Shown here: piece after piece, positions 10,640 through 17,893 of the stretch | How the letters are laid out: each line of letters opens with the position of its first letter | How positions within the stretch are numbered: the first letter of the stretch is position 1 | IMG/VR virus record: IMGVR_UViG_3300037141_000279 | Span: 32,296 to 96,295 of that record | Reading direction: 5' to 3' (one strand) | DNA from: a virus | DNA: 64,000 nt | Made by a program: the position numbers and the translations under genes | Notes under the pieces: generated by a model | What the model was told of the DNA's origin: nothing | What the model saw: the letters and a program-made list of their open reading frames with translations, nothing else | Databases searched by the model: none

Positions 10640-11192
10640 ATCTATCCTCGTGTGCTTTTCTGCGTGCTGCCGACCACGGCTGCCCTCGTTTAGTGGCTGC
10701 CATTTTTTCTACCGACTCCGCTGACATTTTTCGTCCTGTCGCAGAGATACGCAAATTGTTCTTATGCTCTTCCGAAAACTGTAAGCCTTTGCTCCAAGGT
10801 ACCTGCCCTTGACTGGAGTGGCGCATTTTTCGTTTCGTTTCGTCCGAATGATGTCGACCTGTCATCCCAAGGGTTTTAGGGTGACCCGACAGCGCCAAAC
10901 TTATTTTCTGCTTGGCGGATTCAGAGTGCTGCATCCCTGAAACTCCATCACCACCAGCAGTCAGGTTCCGCAGACAACCTGTGCCTTTATCTTTGCGTCC
11001 AAAAAATTCAATCAGTGCGACTTCAGACTCAAACGCATCCGCTTCACTATCTTGCGGGAAAATCACAATCCGAGCACTATTTTTTGGAGGATGAATGCGG
11101 ACATGAGAAACAAACGCCCGCCGTCCTGTCCCCTTCCCCGCATAATACGGGGTGCCGTCTTCCCGAAGCCAAAGATAAGCGTAAAATCCCAT
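10626..11192 (-). CDS. GIY-YIG homing endonuclease (YLWLR / YYAGKG type)
   Basis: 188 residues. Begins MGFYAYLWLREDGTPYYAGKG, a GIY-YIG core variant, then HPPKNSARIVIF, EVALIEFFGRKDKGTGCLRN and GGDGVSG, followed by basic helices (HSESAKQKISLAL, HSDETKRKMRHS). It is paralogous to the gene at 55684. A TATAAT box ends 6 bp before this ATG, so its transcript may be leaderless. Its 3' end overlaps the start of the virion gene at 10639 by 14 bp. Confidence 0.88.
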   Translation of the reverse strand: MGFYAYLWLREDGTPYYAGKGTGRRAFVSHVRIHPPKNSARIVIFPQDSEADAFESEVALIEFFGRKDKGTGCLRNLTAGGDGVSGMQHSESAKQKISLALSGHPKTLGMTGRHHSDETKRKMRHSSQGQVPWSKGLQFSEEHKNNLRISATGRKMSAESVEKMAATKRGQPWSAARRKAHEDRYGKF

Positions 11193-11198
11193 GCCCAC

Positions 11199-11228
11199 AT
11201 TATACCACAAAACCCTAAAATGACGAAA
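11199..11228 (-). promoter_or_regulatory. candidate leaderless promoter of a GIY-YIG gene
   Basis: Consensus -10 TATAAT (minus strand of 11199-11204) ends 6 bp before the ATG at 11192. The -35 at 18 bp is poor (TTTCGT). The same -10 to ATG spacing occurs at other endonuclease genes in this window. Confidence 0.45.
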
Positions 11229-11258
11229 GCCGCCCCGTCAGTGATGACGAGACGGCTT
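11227..11258 (-). terminator. terminator-like hairpin
   Basis: On the minus strand AAGCCGTCTCGTCA, loop TCAC, TGACGGGGCGGCTT form a 14-bp stem with two G.T pairs, followed by TCGTCATTTT. It lies after the stop of the 99-residue gene (11339) and before the endonuclease at 11192, and would isolate that endonuclease from the upstream virion operon. Confidence 0.6.
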
Positions 11259-11338
11259 CGCCTGTTCGGAGCATCCAACGAGTTTTTAAGGGTTCGTGTG
11301 AGCAGCACGCCCCATCTCAATTGGAAGATCGGTGATGC

Positions 11339-11638
11339 TTAGATTTTCTTTAATTCGGCTTCGACAAAAGCGACGGCCTTGCCCGCTTCGACTTCGGCTT
11401 CGGCCAACAGCTTCTTGGCTTCGGCTTCCGCCTTCGCCACTTCGGCCTTCAACTTCCCCAGCAGGTGATAGCCAGCCTGGATCGCGCCGTCAACAGCGTT
11501 GACATTCGCGATGGCTTGCTCTTTCTGCTTGATGAAGTTACCAATTTCTTGCTCAATCAACTGAATCGCCGTCAGGGCTTTCTTCGGGGCCGCAACGGGT
11601 GTTTCCACTACGGGTAGTGCCTGTTGTGAATCGCTCAT
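11339..11638 (-). CDS. small coiled-coil protein, unknown
   Basis: 99 residues from ATG 11638, with GGAGG 8 bp upstream. After a Pro/Ala linker the protein is almost entirely helical: AIQLIEQEIGNFIKQKEQAIANV, then a long Ala/Glu/Lys-rich coiled coil (AEVAKAEAEAKKLLAEAEVE). No signal peptide or membrane segment. It is the last gene before a terminator in the virion operon. Possibly a small minor virion or assembly protein; function not recognised. Confidence 0.65.
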   Translation of the reverse strand: MSDSQQALPVVETPVAAPKKALTAIQLIEQEIGNFIKQKEQAIANVNAVDGAIQAGYHLLGKLKAEVAKAEAEAKKLLAEAEVEAGKAVAFVEAELKKI

Positions 11639-11741
11639 TTCTATTTCCTCCAAACGTAGAGTTTACTTCTGGTACAAAATCGGAGCGGGGGTCATTACGC
11701 CCAACGGGCGCTCAAAGAATGACCCCGTAGCTCAGAACTTT

Positions 11742-12605
11742 TTACTGATACAGCGGGATGTGGTACGTCGCGCCGTTCACGGACACCACCAAGTACGACG
11801 TGGTGATTGTGCCGAGCCCAGCACCTGAGTGCTGGAAGAAATGCTGTCCGCCTGCCGCCAAATCCGTCACGTCGAACAAGTTCGTGGCGTTGGCTGTGGC
11901 CTGGAACAACGAGTTGATAACCGCAGCCGTTGTGTTGGTGACGGTAATCGCGTTGATGTGTGTCGAAGCGGCGATGATGGCTGCCGATGCGGTTGCGCCC
12001 ATGTCGATCCACAAACCTTGCAGCGGAGACGTTACAGCAACAGCAGCGGACAGGTCAAGTTGACCCTGCAGAGCTGCCGAGTACTCGCCGTTCGTGGTGG
12101 CGAGAGTGCCGCGCACGATGATCTTGCCCTGCACGCCGTACAGGTAACCCTTGATGATGCTGGTTGCAACAGTCACCGTCGGATCAACGCCCGCAGTGCC
12201 TGTTCCGGCAGTAGCGCCCGTGTAAGTGCCACCAATCGTGATCGCGCCGCGCACCGAAGCGATGCTGGCAGCCGCCGCGTTCGTCGGAGCCCCGAGAGGA
12301 AATGGGTTCGTCTGAATCGAGACGCCCGTTTCATGAGGATAGTTGAACAAAATTTCAGAGTCGATGGGGCGAATGTTCCCAGGAACAAACGCTGCGCCGA
12401 AAGCCGTGTATGCGCCAACACTGAACGGCACATTGGGATGAGACCCAGGAGTGCTGTTAGGTCCAACAACAGAAGCCACGCCGTTTTCGCCGCCTTCATG
12501 CGCGAAGGATGACACGTTTCCGCGTTCGTACAGTACTGCGTCGCGAACATGCAGAGGACGAAAGTTCGCATTGGAATAAATCTGGTTCTGGGTTCCTGTT
12601 GACAT
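11742..12605 (-). CDS. virion structural protein ending in HIPLYQ
   Basis: 287 residues, ATG 12605. Starts MSTGTQNQIYSNANFRPLHV; the QIYSNA word is shared with the fibre-module proteins at 8104 and 8472. The last 170 residues are Ala/Thr-rich beta sequence (GYLYGVQGKIIVRGTL, GLWIDMGA, LFDVTDLAAGGQHFFQ) and end NGATYHIPLYQ, an ending I associate with environmental phage virion proteins. No enzymatic motif. Likely a tail or decoration protein encoded next to the ice-binding-like gene. Confidence 0.65.
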   Translation of the reverse strand: MSTGTQNQIYSNANFRPLHVRDAVLYERGNVSSFAHEGGENGVASVVGPNSTPGSHPNVPFSVGAYTAFGAAFVPGNIRPIDSEILFNYPHETGVSIQTNPFPLGAPTNAAAASIASVRGAITIGGTYTGATAGTGTAGVDPTVTVATSIIKGYLYGVQGKIIVRGTLATTNGEYSAALQGQLDLSAAVAVTSPLQGLWIDMGATASAAIIAASTHINAITVTNTTAAVINSLFQATANATNLFDVTDLAAGGQHFFQHSGAGLGTITTSYLVVSVNGATYHIPLYQ

Positions 12606-12620
12606 TGCCGTAACCGCCTT

Positions 12621-13832
12621 TTATAGTAAGAACCAATCGTATTCTTGAGCCACGGGGGTTGCAGCCACCAGTGACGAGTTTGCGTACCGCACGCGAATGA
12701 TCGCGGCGCGCCCTTGCGAAGTCCATGTGACGCTGCCGTCGATGGTTGTTGCGCCCTTCGCGAAATTGAAAGCCTTGATCCCGATGAAGGTCGAGGCAGT
12801 GGTTCCTGCCACGGTCGCCTTGTAGAGATATCCGTTCAAAACGATGTACGCGGCGGGAGTATAGTCCGCCACAACAGCCTGCGATGTTCCTGGGTACACA
12901 GGAGCGTTGCAATCGCATCCGTCGATGGTGATTCCTGGTGTTTCGGTCACGCCATTCGGTCGGGCAAATTGAACTGACTTCTGAGCCTTCCACTGCGCGC
13001 CTGTGTTCGGAACCACGACGACGTAATCTGCCGTGCCATTTGCGGGCACGATAGGGAGCGGGTTCTGAATGCCAGCAACCAACCCGCCGAGTGGGTTTGT
13101 GATGACCATTGCCGCTGCGATTGTGACCGCACCGTTGCCGCTGCCGACTGCCAGCGCGCGTCCGACGAGAGTGCCGCCACCCAAAGTGATCGAGGTGACT
13201 GCCAAAATTGTTCCGACCATGTTCGATGTCGCCACCGAGGTGAACGAGGAACCAACCAGCCAGATGACAGTGGTGTTGGCCGCAGTTGCGCCGCCTGAGA
13301 ACGTGACGGACTGACCTGACGCCAAATTGATTGTCGAGGAGCCCTTGAAAATATATACACCTGGGCCATTCAAAACAAGCCCAGCAGAGCAGGTGGCCGC
13401 GCCGAAGGAATAATTCCCTGGCACGACGATGTTGGAACCAGTGAACGCGGTAGATAAATCCAGCGCGCCGCCCAAAGATGTGAAACTCAAAGCCGCATAC
13501 GCCGTATACGCAGCAAGGCCATCGATGCGAGCCTGAGCCGCACCAGCGTTGTCAATGACGTACGGAGGGATGATTTGACCAGCGCCACCGTCAGACTGAA
13601 AGATTCCTGTGATGGACGCAGTCGGGAACGATCCGACGTTGCCGCCGTTAATCGTGGACGAGCCTGTGTTGGTCACGCCGCTGTATGCCAGAAGAGCATA
13701 CTTGCCCGCCGCGCCAAGGGCTGCGGGGGATGCGGGGAGAGTGCCGAAGTCGGCGGGGTTCACTTGGAAATATGCCCCAGGCACGTTGGTGCCGCGATAG
13801 CTTGACGTGTAACCTTTAGACGATGTGGTCAT
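12621..13832 (-). CDS. virion protein with an ice-binding-like (DUF3494) beta-solenoid domain
   Basis: 403 residues, ATG 13832. Residues ~35-250 follow the DUF3494/ice-binding-like pattern: LGAAGKYALLAYSGVTNTG, STINGGNVGSFP, SITGIF, then AAQARIDGLAAYTAY, GNYSF, LNGPGVYIFKG, STINLASGQSVTFSGGA, TVIWLVGSSFT, VGTILAVTSITLGGG, LVGRALA and VTIAAAMVI. The family is a discontinuous beta-solenoid known from cold-adapted microbes, where some members bind ice and others act in adhesion. There is no signal peptide, so it is not a secreted host-type protein. Its place inside the late operon suggests a virion surface protein. Actual ice binding is unproven. Confidence 0.75.
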   Translation of the reverse strand: MTTSSKGYTSSYRGTNVPGAYFQVNPADFGTLPASPAALGAAGKYALLAYSGVTNTGSSTINGGNVGSFPTASITGIFQSDGGAGQIIPPYVIDNAGAAQARIDGLAAYTAYAALSFTSLGGALDLSTAFTGSNIVVPGNYSFGAATCSAGLVLNGPGVYIFKGSSTINLASGQSVTFSGGATAANTTVIWLVGSSFTSVATSNMVGTILAVTSITLGGGTLVGRALAVGSGNGAVTIAAAMVITNPLGGLVAGIQNPLPIVPANGTADYVVVVPNTGAQWKAQKSVQFARPNGVTETPGITIDGCDCNAPVYPGTSQAVVADYTPAAYIVLNGYLYKATVAGTTASTFIGIKAFNFAKGATTIDGSVTWTSQGRAAIIRVRYANSSLVAATPVAQEYDWFLL

Positions 13833-13888
13833 GATATTTTTCCTCTAACCATCGGGAACCGATGGGACGCCCGCAAATTTGCTGGGCT

Positions 13889-14029
13889 TCACTTATGGTT
13901 TGGAAAGTCAACTTTCTGTTCGGGCCAGTATCCATACATCAGCGCAAACGCTCGGCATGAATAACAAACACCGATGAACTTTTCTTTCTCGGCCTTCAAT
14001 TCCTTCTTGCAGTGAGGACAGGTTTTCAT
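13889..14029 (-). CDS. 46-residue zinc-ribbon protein
   Basis: From ATG 14029 the product is MKTCPHCKKELKAEKEK...GVCYSCRAF...VDFPNHK, with two CxxC pairs (CPHC, CYSC) expected to bind one zinc ion. It begins just after the T-tract of a terminator on the same strand, so its own expression is uncertain. Its last codons and stop are formed by late motif copy 4. Could be a small DNA- or RNA-binding regulator; function unknown. Confidence 0.5.
   Translation of the reverse strand: MKTCPHCKKELKAEKEKFIGVCYSCRAFALMYGYWPEQKVDFPNHK
13890..13909 (-). promoter_or_regulatory. late-gene bipartite motif, copy 4
   Basis: Minus strand reads TT-GACT, TTCCAAAC, CATAAGTG. It includes the stop codon of the zinc-ribbon gene and lies about 57 bp upstream of the ice-binding-like gene (13832). 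Confidence 0.6.
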
Positions 14030-14035
14030 AAAATG

Positions 14036-14067
14036 AAAAACCCCCAGGTGCATCTTGCTCCTGGGGG
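14036..14067 (-). terminator. rho-independent terminator
   Basis: On the minus strand CCCCCAGG, an 11-base loop, CCTGGGGG, then TTTTTCATTTT: a GC-rich 8-bp stem followed by a T-rich tract. It lies just after the stop of the gene at 14093-14605. Confidence 0.8.
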
Positions 14068-14092
14068 TCGTCAATGTCAAGTTTTTTTTCGT

Positions 14093-14605
14093 TTAGGCCA
14101 CAGATTCAAGCTGCAGCACGATTCGGTAGTCCTTGTGCGCCTCGACCAAGTACGCCTTGCCGCGAGGATTCTTGTCGTCCATGACACCGATGCGCCATTC
14201 GCGCGGGTGAATCCAGTCATGACAGACCACGCAAATGCCGCGCGGCTGATGATCGGGCTGGTTATGCACGAGATTGATGGAACTGCGCCCGTTCTTGTCC
14301 TGGTGCGGGCACGCGGCGCGCCGTGCGGCGGTGATGCGCGCGATCTCGGCTTCGTCCTGCTTAGATTTCAGGGATTCGCGATCTTCACGCAGGATGCGCG
14401 CAAGAAATTTCGGGTCCGCATCTACGCGGGTTGCTTCACGAAACTTCTCAGGCGTAAACGCCATATCTTTGAAAGCAGGCATGAGACCTGCCAGCAATGC
14501 GCCGACGGCGTCTTGGACGGCTTTGGCTGTGGTGGTATTGATGATTGCCAGGGCTTCTGGCGATAGTGCACTGCTTCTGTTATTGTCGTGCTCGTTTCCT
14601 GCCAT
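14093..14605 (-). CDS. phage protein with C-terminal Cys/His cluster, unknown
   Basis: 170 residues from ATG 14605 with GAGGAG upstream. The N-terminal part is helical (LSPEALAIINTTTAKAVQDAV). The second half has CPHQDKNG, NLVHNQPDHQP and ICVVCHDWIHP: cysteines and histidines that could bind zinc. It ends at a strong terminator, so it closes a transcription unit. Found among tail/lysis genes; function not recognised. Confidence 0.65.
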   Translation of the reverse strand: MAGNEHDNNRSSALSPEALAIINTTTAKAVQDAVGALLAGLMPAFKDMAFTPEKFREATRVDADPKFLARILREDRESLKSKQDEAEIARITAARRAACPHQDKNGRSSINLVHNQPDHQPRGICVVCHDWIHPREWRIGVMDDKNPRGKAYLVEAHKDYRIVLQLESVA

Positions 14606-14644
14606 GATGATGCTCCTCTGAATGCTTGCGTGCTGGATGCCCTT

Positions 14645-14664
14645 CACTCATGGTTTGATTAGTC
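14645..14664 (-). promoter_or_regulatory. late-gene bipartite motif, copy 5
   Basis: Minus strand reads GACT, AATCAAAC, CATGAGTG. It lies between the stop at 14682 and the ATG at 14605, with no endonuclease nearby, so the motif is not simply a homing-endonuclease tag. Confidence 0.55.
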
Positions 14665-14681
14665 AGTTTTGTAACAAGATT

Positions 14682-15278
14682 TCAGCAGTCTCCGATGACG
14701 TTCGCCAGATTCCGATGCACGATCCCGTCGCCGCCGTAGCGGAAATCCGCAGTGATTTCGCACCATCGCTGCTCGTTCCACGAATCGTTCGGTTCGCCGA
14801 AGTTCGCGACCACTTGATCCCAGGTCAGCGCACCCTTCATCAGACAGTAAACCAAGACTGTCCGCCAGCCGCGCCGTTCTTCGGTCGGCAGATCGCGGTC
14901 ATCCACGAACGCGTAACTAAACTCTGTGAGCCAGTCCTTCGGCAGACCTGTCAGAAATTGAATGCGCCCGAGCGCGGTTGCGTATAGTCCCCAATCCTCG
15001 GGAAAATTATACTGGGACTGCACTGCGATATGCGGGTTCAGTTGCTGCAGGCGGTAGATCAAATCTGACGAGTGCATCACCACACCCTTGCGCCGCGAAA
15101 AATCCTTGAACCAAGAATGATCGGATTGGCGGTACATGGTGAGCATCGGCTCAACTTTTTCGGCGATATATCGTTCGCGTGCTTCTTCCCATGGCTCAAA
15201 GTCACTTGGCTTGGATGTCCGAATGCGCTCCCAGTTTTTCTGAGCGAAGTGTTCCGCCGAAAATAGATCGAGCGGCAT
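14682..15278 (-). CDS. hypothetical phage protein, Trp-rich, soluble
   Basis: 198 residues from ATG 15278, preceded by AGGGGG; the ATG overlaps the stop of the 59-residue gene (TGATG), suggesting translational coupling. Sequence is Trp/Asp/Glu/Arg-rich (KNWERIRTS, DHSWFKDFSRR, RRGWRTVLVY, DSWNEQRWCEI). No signal peptide, membrane segment or catalytic motif I recognise. Located upstream of the zinc-cluster protein in the tail/lysis interval. Function unknown. Confidence 0.65.
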   Translation of the reverse strand: MPLDLFSAEHFAQKNWERIRTSKPSDFEPWEEARERYIAEKVEPMLTMYRQSDHSWFKDFSRRKGVVMHSSDLIYRLQQLNPHIAVQSQYNFPEDWGLYATALGRIQFLTGLPKDWLTEFSYAFVDDRDLPTEERRGWRTVLVYCLMKGALTWDQVVANFGEPNDSWNEQRWCEITADFRYGGDGIVHRNLANVIGDC

Positions 15279-15457
15279 CACGCCCCCTTGATCTGCTGAA
15301 TTAGATGCACCCAATTGTTGATCGCCTGAGATTGTTCCCGACCTGCCCCGCAACTACACGGTATAGATGGAGCAATCTTCGGGCATCCCATTTTATGCCC
15401 GAGCACCCGCACCAATTCACTGCCCACTACAATCAGTGTTTCTTCACGAGCGGTCAT
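15278..15457 (-). CDS. 59-residue small protein
   Basis: ATG 15457 follows GGAGG by 8 bp, and the stop overlaps the next ATG. The product begins MTAREETLIVVGSELVRVLG and continues HKMGCPKIAPSIPCSCG, with three cysteines, then NNWVHLIQQIKGA. Both ends are coupled to neighbours (ATGA at the start, TGATG at the end), which supports it as a real gene. Function unknown. Confidence 0.6.
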   Translation of the reverse strand: MTAREETLIVVGSELVRVLGHKMGCPKIAPSIPCSCGAGREQSQAINNWVHLIQQIKGA

Positions 15458-15546
15458 TTACGGAACCTCCAGATGGTGTACCAGCGATGAACAAACCCCG
15501 CGACGATCATCACAATAAGATAAGCCACGACCCACTTTTTCACCAT
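15454..15546 (-). CDS. 30-residue one-segment membrane peptide
   Basis: Start ATG 15546 overlaps the upstream stop (ATGGTGA) and the stop overlaps the next ATG (ATGA). The product is MVKKWVVAYLIVMIVAG then FVHRWYTIWRFRK: a hydrophobic segment of about 16 residues with a basic tail. It lies 1.2 kb downstream of the endolysin in the same direction. A small holin, a pinholin-like peptide or another membrane effector is possible; none is proven. Confidence 0.55.
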   Translation of the reverse strand: MVKKWVVAYLIVMIVAGFVHRWYTIWRFRK

Positions 15547-15821
15547 TTGACACTCGCTTCAGCAAGAAATTTTTCATCATCTGGCGTCAATCTAAATATG
15601 GTAGAGGATTTCACGAGCGGGGCGGGGTGGGATGGTTTAGAAGTAGCCACGTCGTCGTAATTCGCGGACAAGGTAATACCATTCTCCGTCCAACTTGCGC
15701 AATCCATCGGATGATGGACGGTGTTGTGGGTGTTGACGCGACCAGCAAGACCAAGGAGAGTCTCGCCGTGCAGAAAGATGCCGCAGTGCGTGCAATAGTA
15801 TCTATGGTTTGAGGCTGCCAT
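15540..15821 (-). CDS. small zinc-finger-like protein
   Basis: 93 residues from ATG 15821 (GGAG upstream), starting MAASNHRYYCTHCGIFLHG. The CxxC pair (CTHC), histidines at TLLGLAGRVNTHNTVHH and a later Cys (MDC) could form one zinc site. It overlaps both neighbours by several bases, so it belongs to a tightly packed late operon. Probably a nucleic-acid or protein-binding accessory factor; function unknown. Confidence 0.6.
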   Translation of the reverse strand: MAASNHRYYCTHCGIFLHGETLLGLAGRVNTHNTVHHPMDCASWTENGITLSANYDDVATSKPSHPAPLVKSSTIFRLTPDDEKFLAEASVKW

Positions 15822-15999
15822 TATCGCGCTGCTCCGCGCAAACAAAAACGACGTAGGATTTTCGTACTTCACTGCTTTTCAAACATTCAAAACATGTGGT
15901 CTCGTCATGGTCAGAGACTCGGGTCCCCAGTGGATACAAATGGGTCATGATGTGACCTCTCTCGCACTTAAAGGTGAACCTCCATCGCGTCGCTGCCAT
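15802..15999 (-). CDS. 65-residue zinc-ribbon-like protein
   Basis: From ATG 15999 with GGAGGTGGAG upstream. Begins MAATRWRFTFKCERGHIMTH and carries TTCFECLKS, giving a C-x2-G-H and CxxC pair likely to bind zinc. The stop codon falls in a degenerate half copy of the late motif (CTCAAAC-CATAGATA, without GACT). The following gene starts inside it. Function unknown. Confidence 0.55.
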   Translation of the reverse strand: MAATRWRFTFKCERGHIMTHLYPLGTRVSDHDETTCFECLKSSEVRKSYVVFVCAEQRDNGSLKP

Positions 16000-16101
16000 G
16001 GCTCCACCTCCTGGTCCCAGAAAAAGTATGTCGGCGTATTTCTTGATTGGCCCCAATTCAATGATGAGCCTTGGCGCGCCGACCTCGCACAAATTTGTCC
16101 T

Positions 16102-16710
16102 TCAATGTTGTTTCAAAAGTCTTATTCTAATTTTCTGTTTTGTCTTTTCAGACACAGCATGCCCCATCAAAGCGGCGCTGATTTTTCGTTTTGTCTCTTC
16201 CGAACGCTTAGTGCCTGTCAGCCTAACCTTCATTCCCCATCTCGTCGCATCAGAGTGTTTTCGCCCCACGCCAGCCTTGCTAATTTTCTCTCTGGTTTCA
16301 GGAGACGCTTTCTTTCCTTTTCGGTTATGATTACCTAAAGCGGAAATTCGCATTTTTTCTCGGGCGGCAAGAGTCATCTTTTTTCCTTTATTCCACGGGA
16401 CGCCCGTATGCCCTTCGCCACCCCGACAAATGTTGTAACCAACTTCGGGATTCTGGGTATTCAACGATTTAATCAGCAATCGTTCCCAGTAGTCGCAGTC
16501 TTCTTTAGTCTGCAAGTCCGAAAACAGTGGATAAATACTCCACACACCGTGAGGATGAATTCTCATAGATGCGTAAAGATGCGACCGAGTTGAAATCCCT
16601 CTCTTCGCTTCGTACATCTTCTGCTGCAAGTACTGCCGCAGGTTGGTGCCTTTGTGCTGCCCAACATAAATCTTTAGAGTCTCGCTGTTGACAATCACAT
16701 AGACGAACAT
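16102..16710 (-). CDS. GIY-YIG homing endonuclease
   Basis: 202 residues from ATG 16710, GGGAG upstream. Core: MFVYVIVNSETLKIYVGQHKG, SHLYASMR, WSIYPLFSDLQ, EDCDYWERLLI, GYNICRGGEG. Tail: several NUMOD3-like helices (SPETREKISKAG, RSEETKRKISAAL, VSEKTKQKIRIRL). Close paralogue of the genes at 8484 and 60063, so one lineage has spread within this genome. It lies between the endolysin and the small zinc proteins. Confidence 0.9.
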   Translation of the reverse strand: MFVYVIVNSETLKIYVGQHKGTNLRQYLQQKMYEAKRGISTRSHLYASMRIHPHGVWSIYPLFSDLQTKEDCDYWERLLIKSLNTQNPEVGYNICRGGEGHTGVPWNKGKKMTLAAREKMRISALGNHNRKGKKASPETREKISKAGVGRKHSDATRWGMKVRLTGTKRSEETKRKISAALMGHAVSEKTKQKIRIRLLKQH

Positions 16711-16722
16711 GATTTATTCTCC

Positions 16723-16742
16723 CACTTATGGAGAGAAAAGTC
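16723..16742 (-). promoter_or_regulatory. late-gene bipartite motif, copy 6
   Basis: Minus strand reads TT-GACT, TTTCTCTC, CATAAGTG, just before the GGGAG and ATG of the GIY-YIG gene at 16710 and 14 bp after the endolysin stop. Confidence 0.6.
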
Positions 16743-16755
16743 AACTTTTAAGTCA

Positions 16756-17238
16756 CTACGAATTTATTCGGTTCAACCACCCTTTCAAAAACTCTCGATT
16801 GGTAGGAGTCGCGTTTGCAATATTCAATGCGTGGGCTCGCAAATGAGTTCGATACTGTTCAAGAAAATTTGCCGACGTTCCATCCATTGCGTTCGTCGCC
16901 AGCAACGACTGTGCGTCAAATACCTTCGTCCAGAAAGAAGGCGCAAAATTCAACGCGCGCTGCAAAAGGTATGCCGCCTCCCCAATCCCGAAGAGAACTC
17001 CCATATCGAAAAGTTTGGTCGCCACGGCTTGCGAAGCGATTTGCGCGTACAAGGGTTTCCAGTAATGTTCGCGATAATAATTCGTCGCCTCAATGACAGA
17101 CAACATGGCGATGTCCGCCCCGGGCATGTCCGCATGCGTGATCCCGTATTTGGTCTCTCCGCCTGAGTCATTTGGGTTGTTGACGTATCCTCCCTCGTAC
17201 TGCAGGGTGATTGCAACCGCTAGGTTAAAATCTGCCAT
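16756..17238 (-). CDS. endolysin, glycoside hydrolase family 108 muramidase
   Basis: 160 residues from ATG 17238, GGGAG upstream. The N-terminus carries the GH108 signature LQYEGGYVNNPNDSGGETKYG, with the catalytic Glu at residue 15, followed by YYREHYWKPLYAQI, LFDMGVLFGIG and LLQRALNF, as in this family of phage and bacterial muramidases that cut the glycan strands of peptidoglycan. There is no signal peptide or membrane anchor, so it needs a holin; candidates are the small membrane peptides at 15454 and 17890. A sigma70-type promoter lies directly upstream. Confidence 0.92.
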   Translation of the reverse strand: MADFNLAVAITLQYEGGYVNNPNDSGGETKYGITHADMPGADIAMLSVIEATNYYREHYWKPLYAQIASQAVATKLFDMGVLFGIGEAAYLLQRALNFAPSFWTKVFDAQSLLATNAMDGTSANFLEQYRTHLRAHALNIANATPTNREFLKGWLNRINS

Positions 17239-17256
17239 TTCAATTCTCCCAAACTA

Positions 17257-17286
17257 ATAGTACCAAAGTACCAGTTGCGCTGTCAA
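17257..17286 (-). promoter_or_regulatory. sigma70-type promoter of the endolysin
   Basis: Minus strand TTGACA (17281-17286), 18-bp spacer, TACTAT (17257-17262), about 20 bp before the endolysin ATG. It shares the words GGTACTTTGGTACTAT with the promoter at 35874, so the two are related. A plus-strand promoter overlaps it. Confidence 0.75.
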
Positions 17287-17303
17287 GACTTTTCTGATAT
17301 TCT
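17275..17303 (+). promoter_or_regulatory. divergent leaderless promoter
   Basis: Plus strand TTGCGC (17275-17280), 17-bp spacer, TATTCT (17298-17303), then 6 bases to the ATG at 17310. The geometry matches other leaderless promoters in this window and supports the plus-strand gene. Confidence 0.45.
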
Positions 17304-17309
17304 TTCTGC

Positions 17310-17495
17310 ATGTCCGAATCTTCATACAAAGAAGCCGCCGAAAAAGGATGGACTCAGCCGCATGTTTGCGAAATCTGCGGCGCGGAATGGGAGTGCATGT
17401 ACTCATTCTGCTGGGAGCCGTTCACCACAACCTGCGCTGCGTGCAAGTGCGGCCCCCTAGTCTGCGGCTTCAAAGAACCGTTCAGTCTTACTTGA
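17310..17495 (+). CDS. small Cys-rich protein, the only likely plus-strand gene
   Basis: 61 residues starting MSESSYKEAAEKGW, then HVCEICGAEWECMY, CWEPFTTTCAACKCG and LVCGF: eight cysteines in CxxC-type spacing, with a composition unlike a random antisense product. No ribosome binding site is visible, but a promoter ends 6 bp before the ATG, so a leaderless mRNA is plausible. It converges with the minus-strand gene ending at 17488 and overlaps it by 8 bp. Function unknown. Confidence 0.5.
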   Translation: MSESSYKEAAEKGWTQPHVCEICGAEWECMYSFCWEPFTTTCAACKCGPLVCGFKEPFSLT

Positions 17496-17652
17496 GCCTG
17501 TTCTTTTTTCGGTACTCCCGCACCGTAGCCACATAATGGTCCGCACATCTCTTAGTCGGAAAATGCGCGACGTAGTCCACCATCTGCGCGCACCATTCTT
17601 CCCCATGATACGCAGTGATGTCTTCCCAAATCTCATACAGTGCGTGCGGCAT
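17488..17652 (-). CDS. 54-residue acidic/aromatic small protein
   Basis: From ATG 17652 (GGAGGG upstream) the product is MPHALYEIWEDITAYHG, then EEWCAQMVDYVAHFP and REYRKKNRLK. Predicted helical and soluble. The start lies inside the 3' end of the previous gene, showing tight operon packing. Function unknown. Confidence 0.5.
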   Translation of the reverse strand: MPHALYEIWEDITAYHGEEWCAQMVDYVAHFPTKRCADHYVATVREYRKKNRLK

Positions 17653-17893
17653 TAAGACCCTCCAGTCGGACAGTGATAACCAGATTGCCGCCCATGCGCT
17701 CGACCGAATAGTAGTTGGCGAGGTTGAGTGCAACCGTGCCCATCTTTGCACGCAGGTCTTTCTCGAATTGATTCACTGCGTCGGTGATAACTCTCTCTTT
17801 CAAGTTCGTCACATGTTTGGCGATATCAGCGTGAAAATCCCGCATTAGACGATCTTCAAACGTGCCTTGGGGCACTGCGACTACTGGTATCAT
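17633..17893 (-). CDS. 86-residue hypothetical protein
   Basis: The ATG at 17893 overlaps the stop of the membrane peptide gene (ATGA), which favours it over the upstream TTG at 17905. Product: MIPVVAVPQGTFEDRLMRDF, a central amphipathic helix (AKHVTNLKERVITDAVNQFEKD) and a C-terminal beta strand (GGNLVITVRLEG). No motif recognised. Part of a run of very small early-side genes upstream of the endolysin. Confidence 0.55.
   Translation of the reverse strand: MIPVVAVPQGTFEDRLMRDFHADIAKHVTNLKERVITDAVNQFEKDLRAKMGTVALNLANYYSVERMGGNLVITVRLEGLNAARTV

Noticed and set aside
13890-13909. Reading the late motif as a simple hairpin (ACTT...AAGT).
   Set aside because: The inverted bases are not kept in copies ending CATAGATA, so pairing is not the conserved property.
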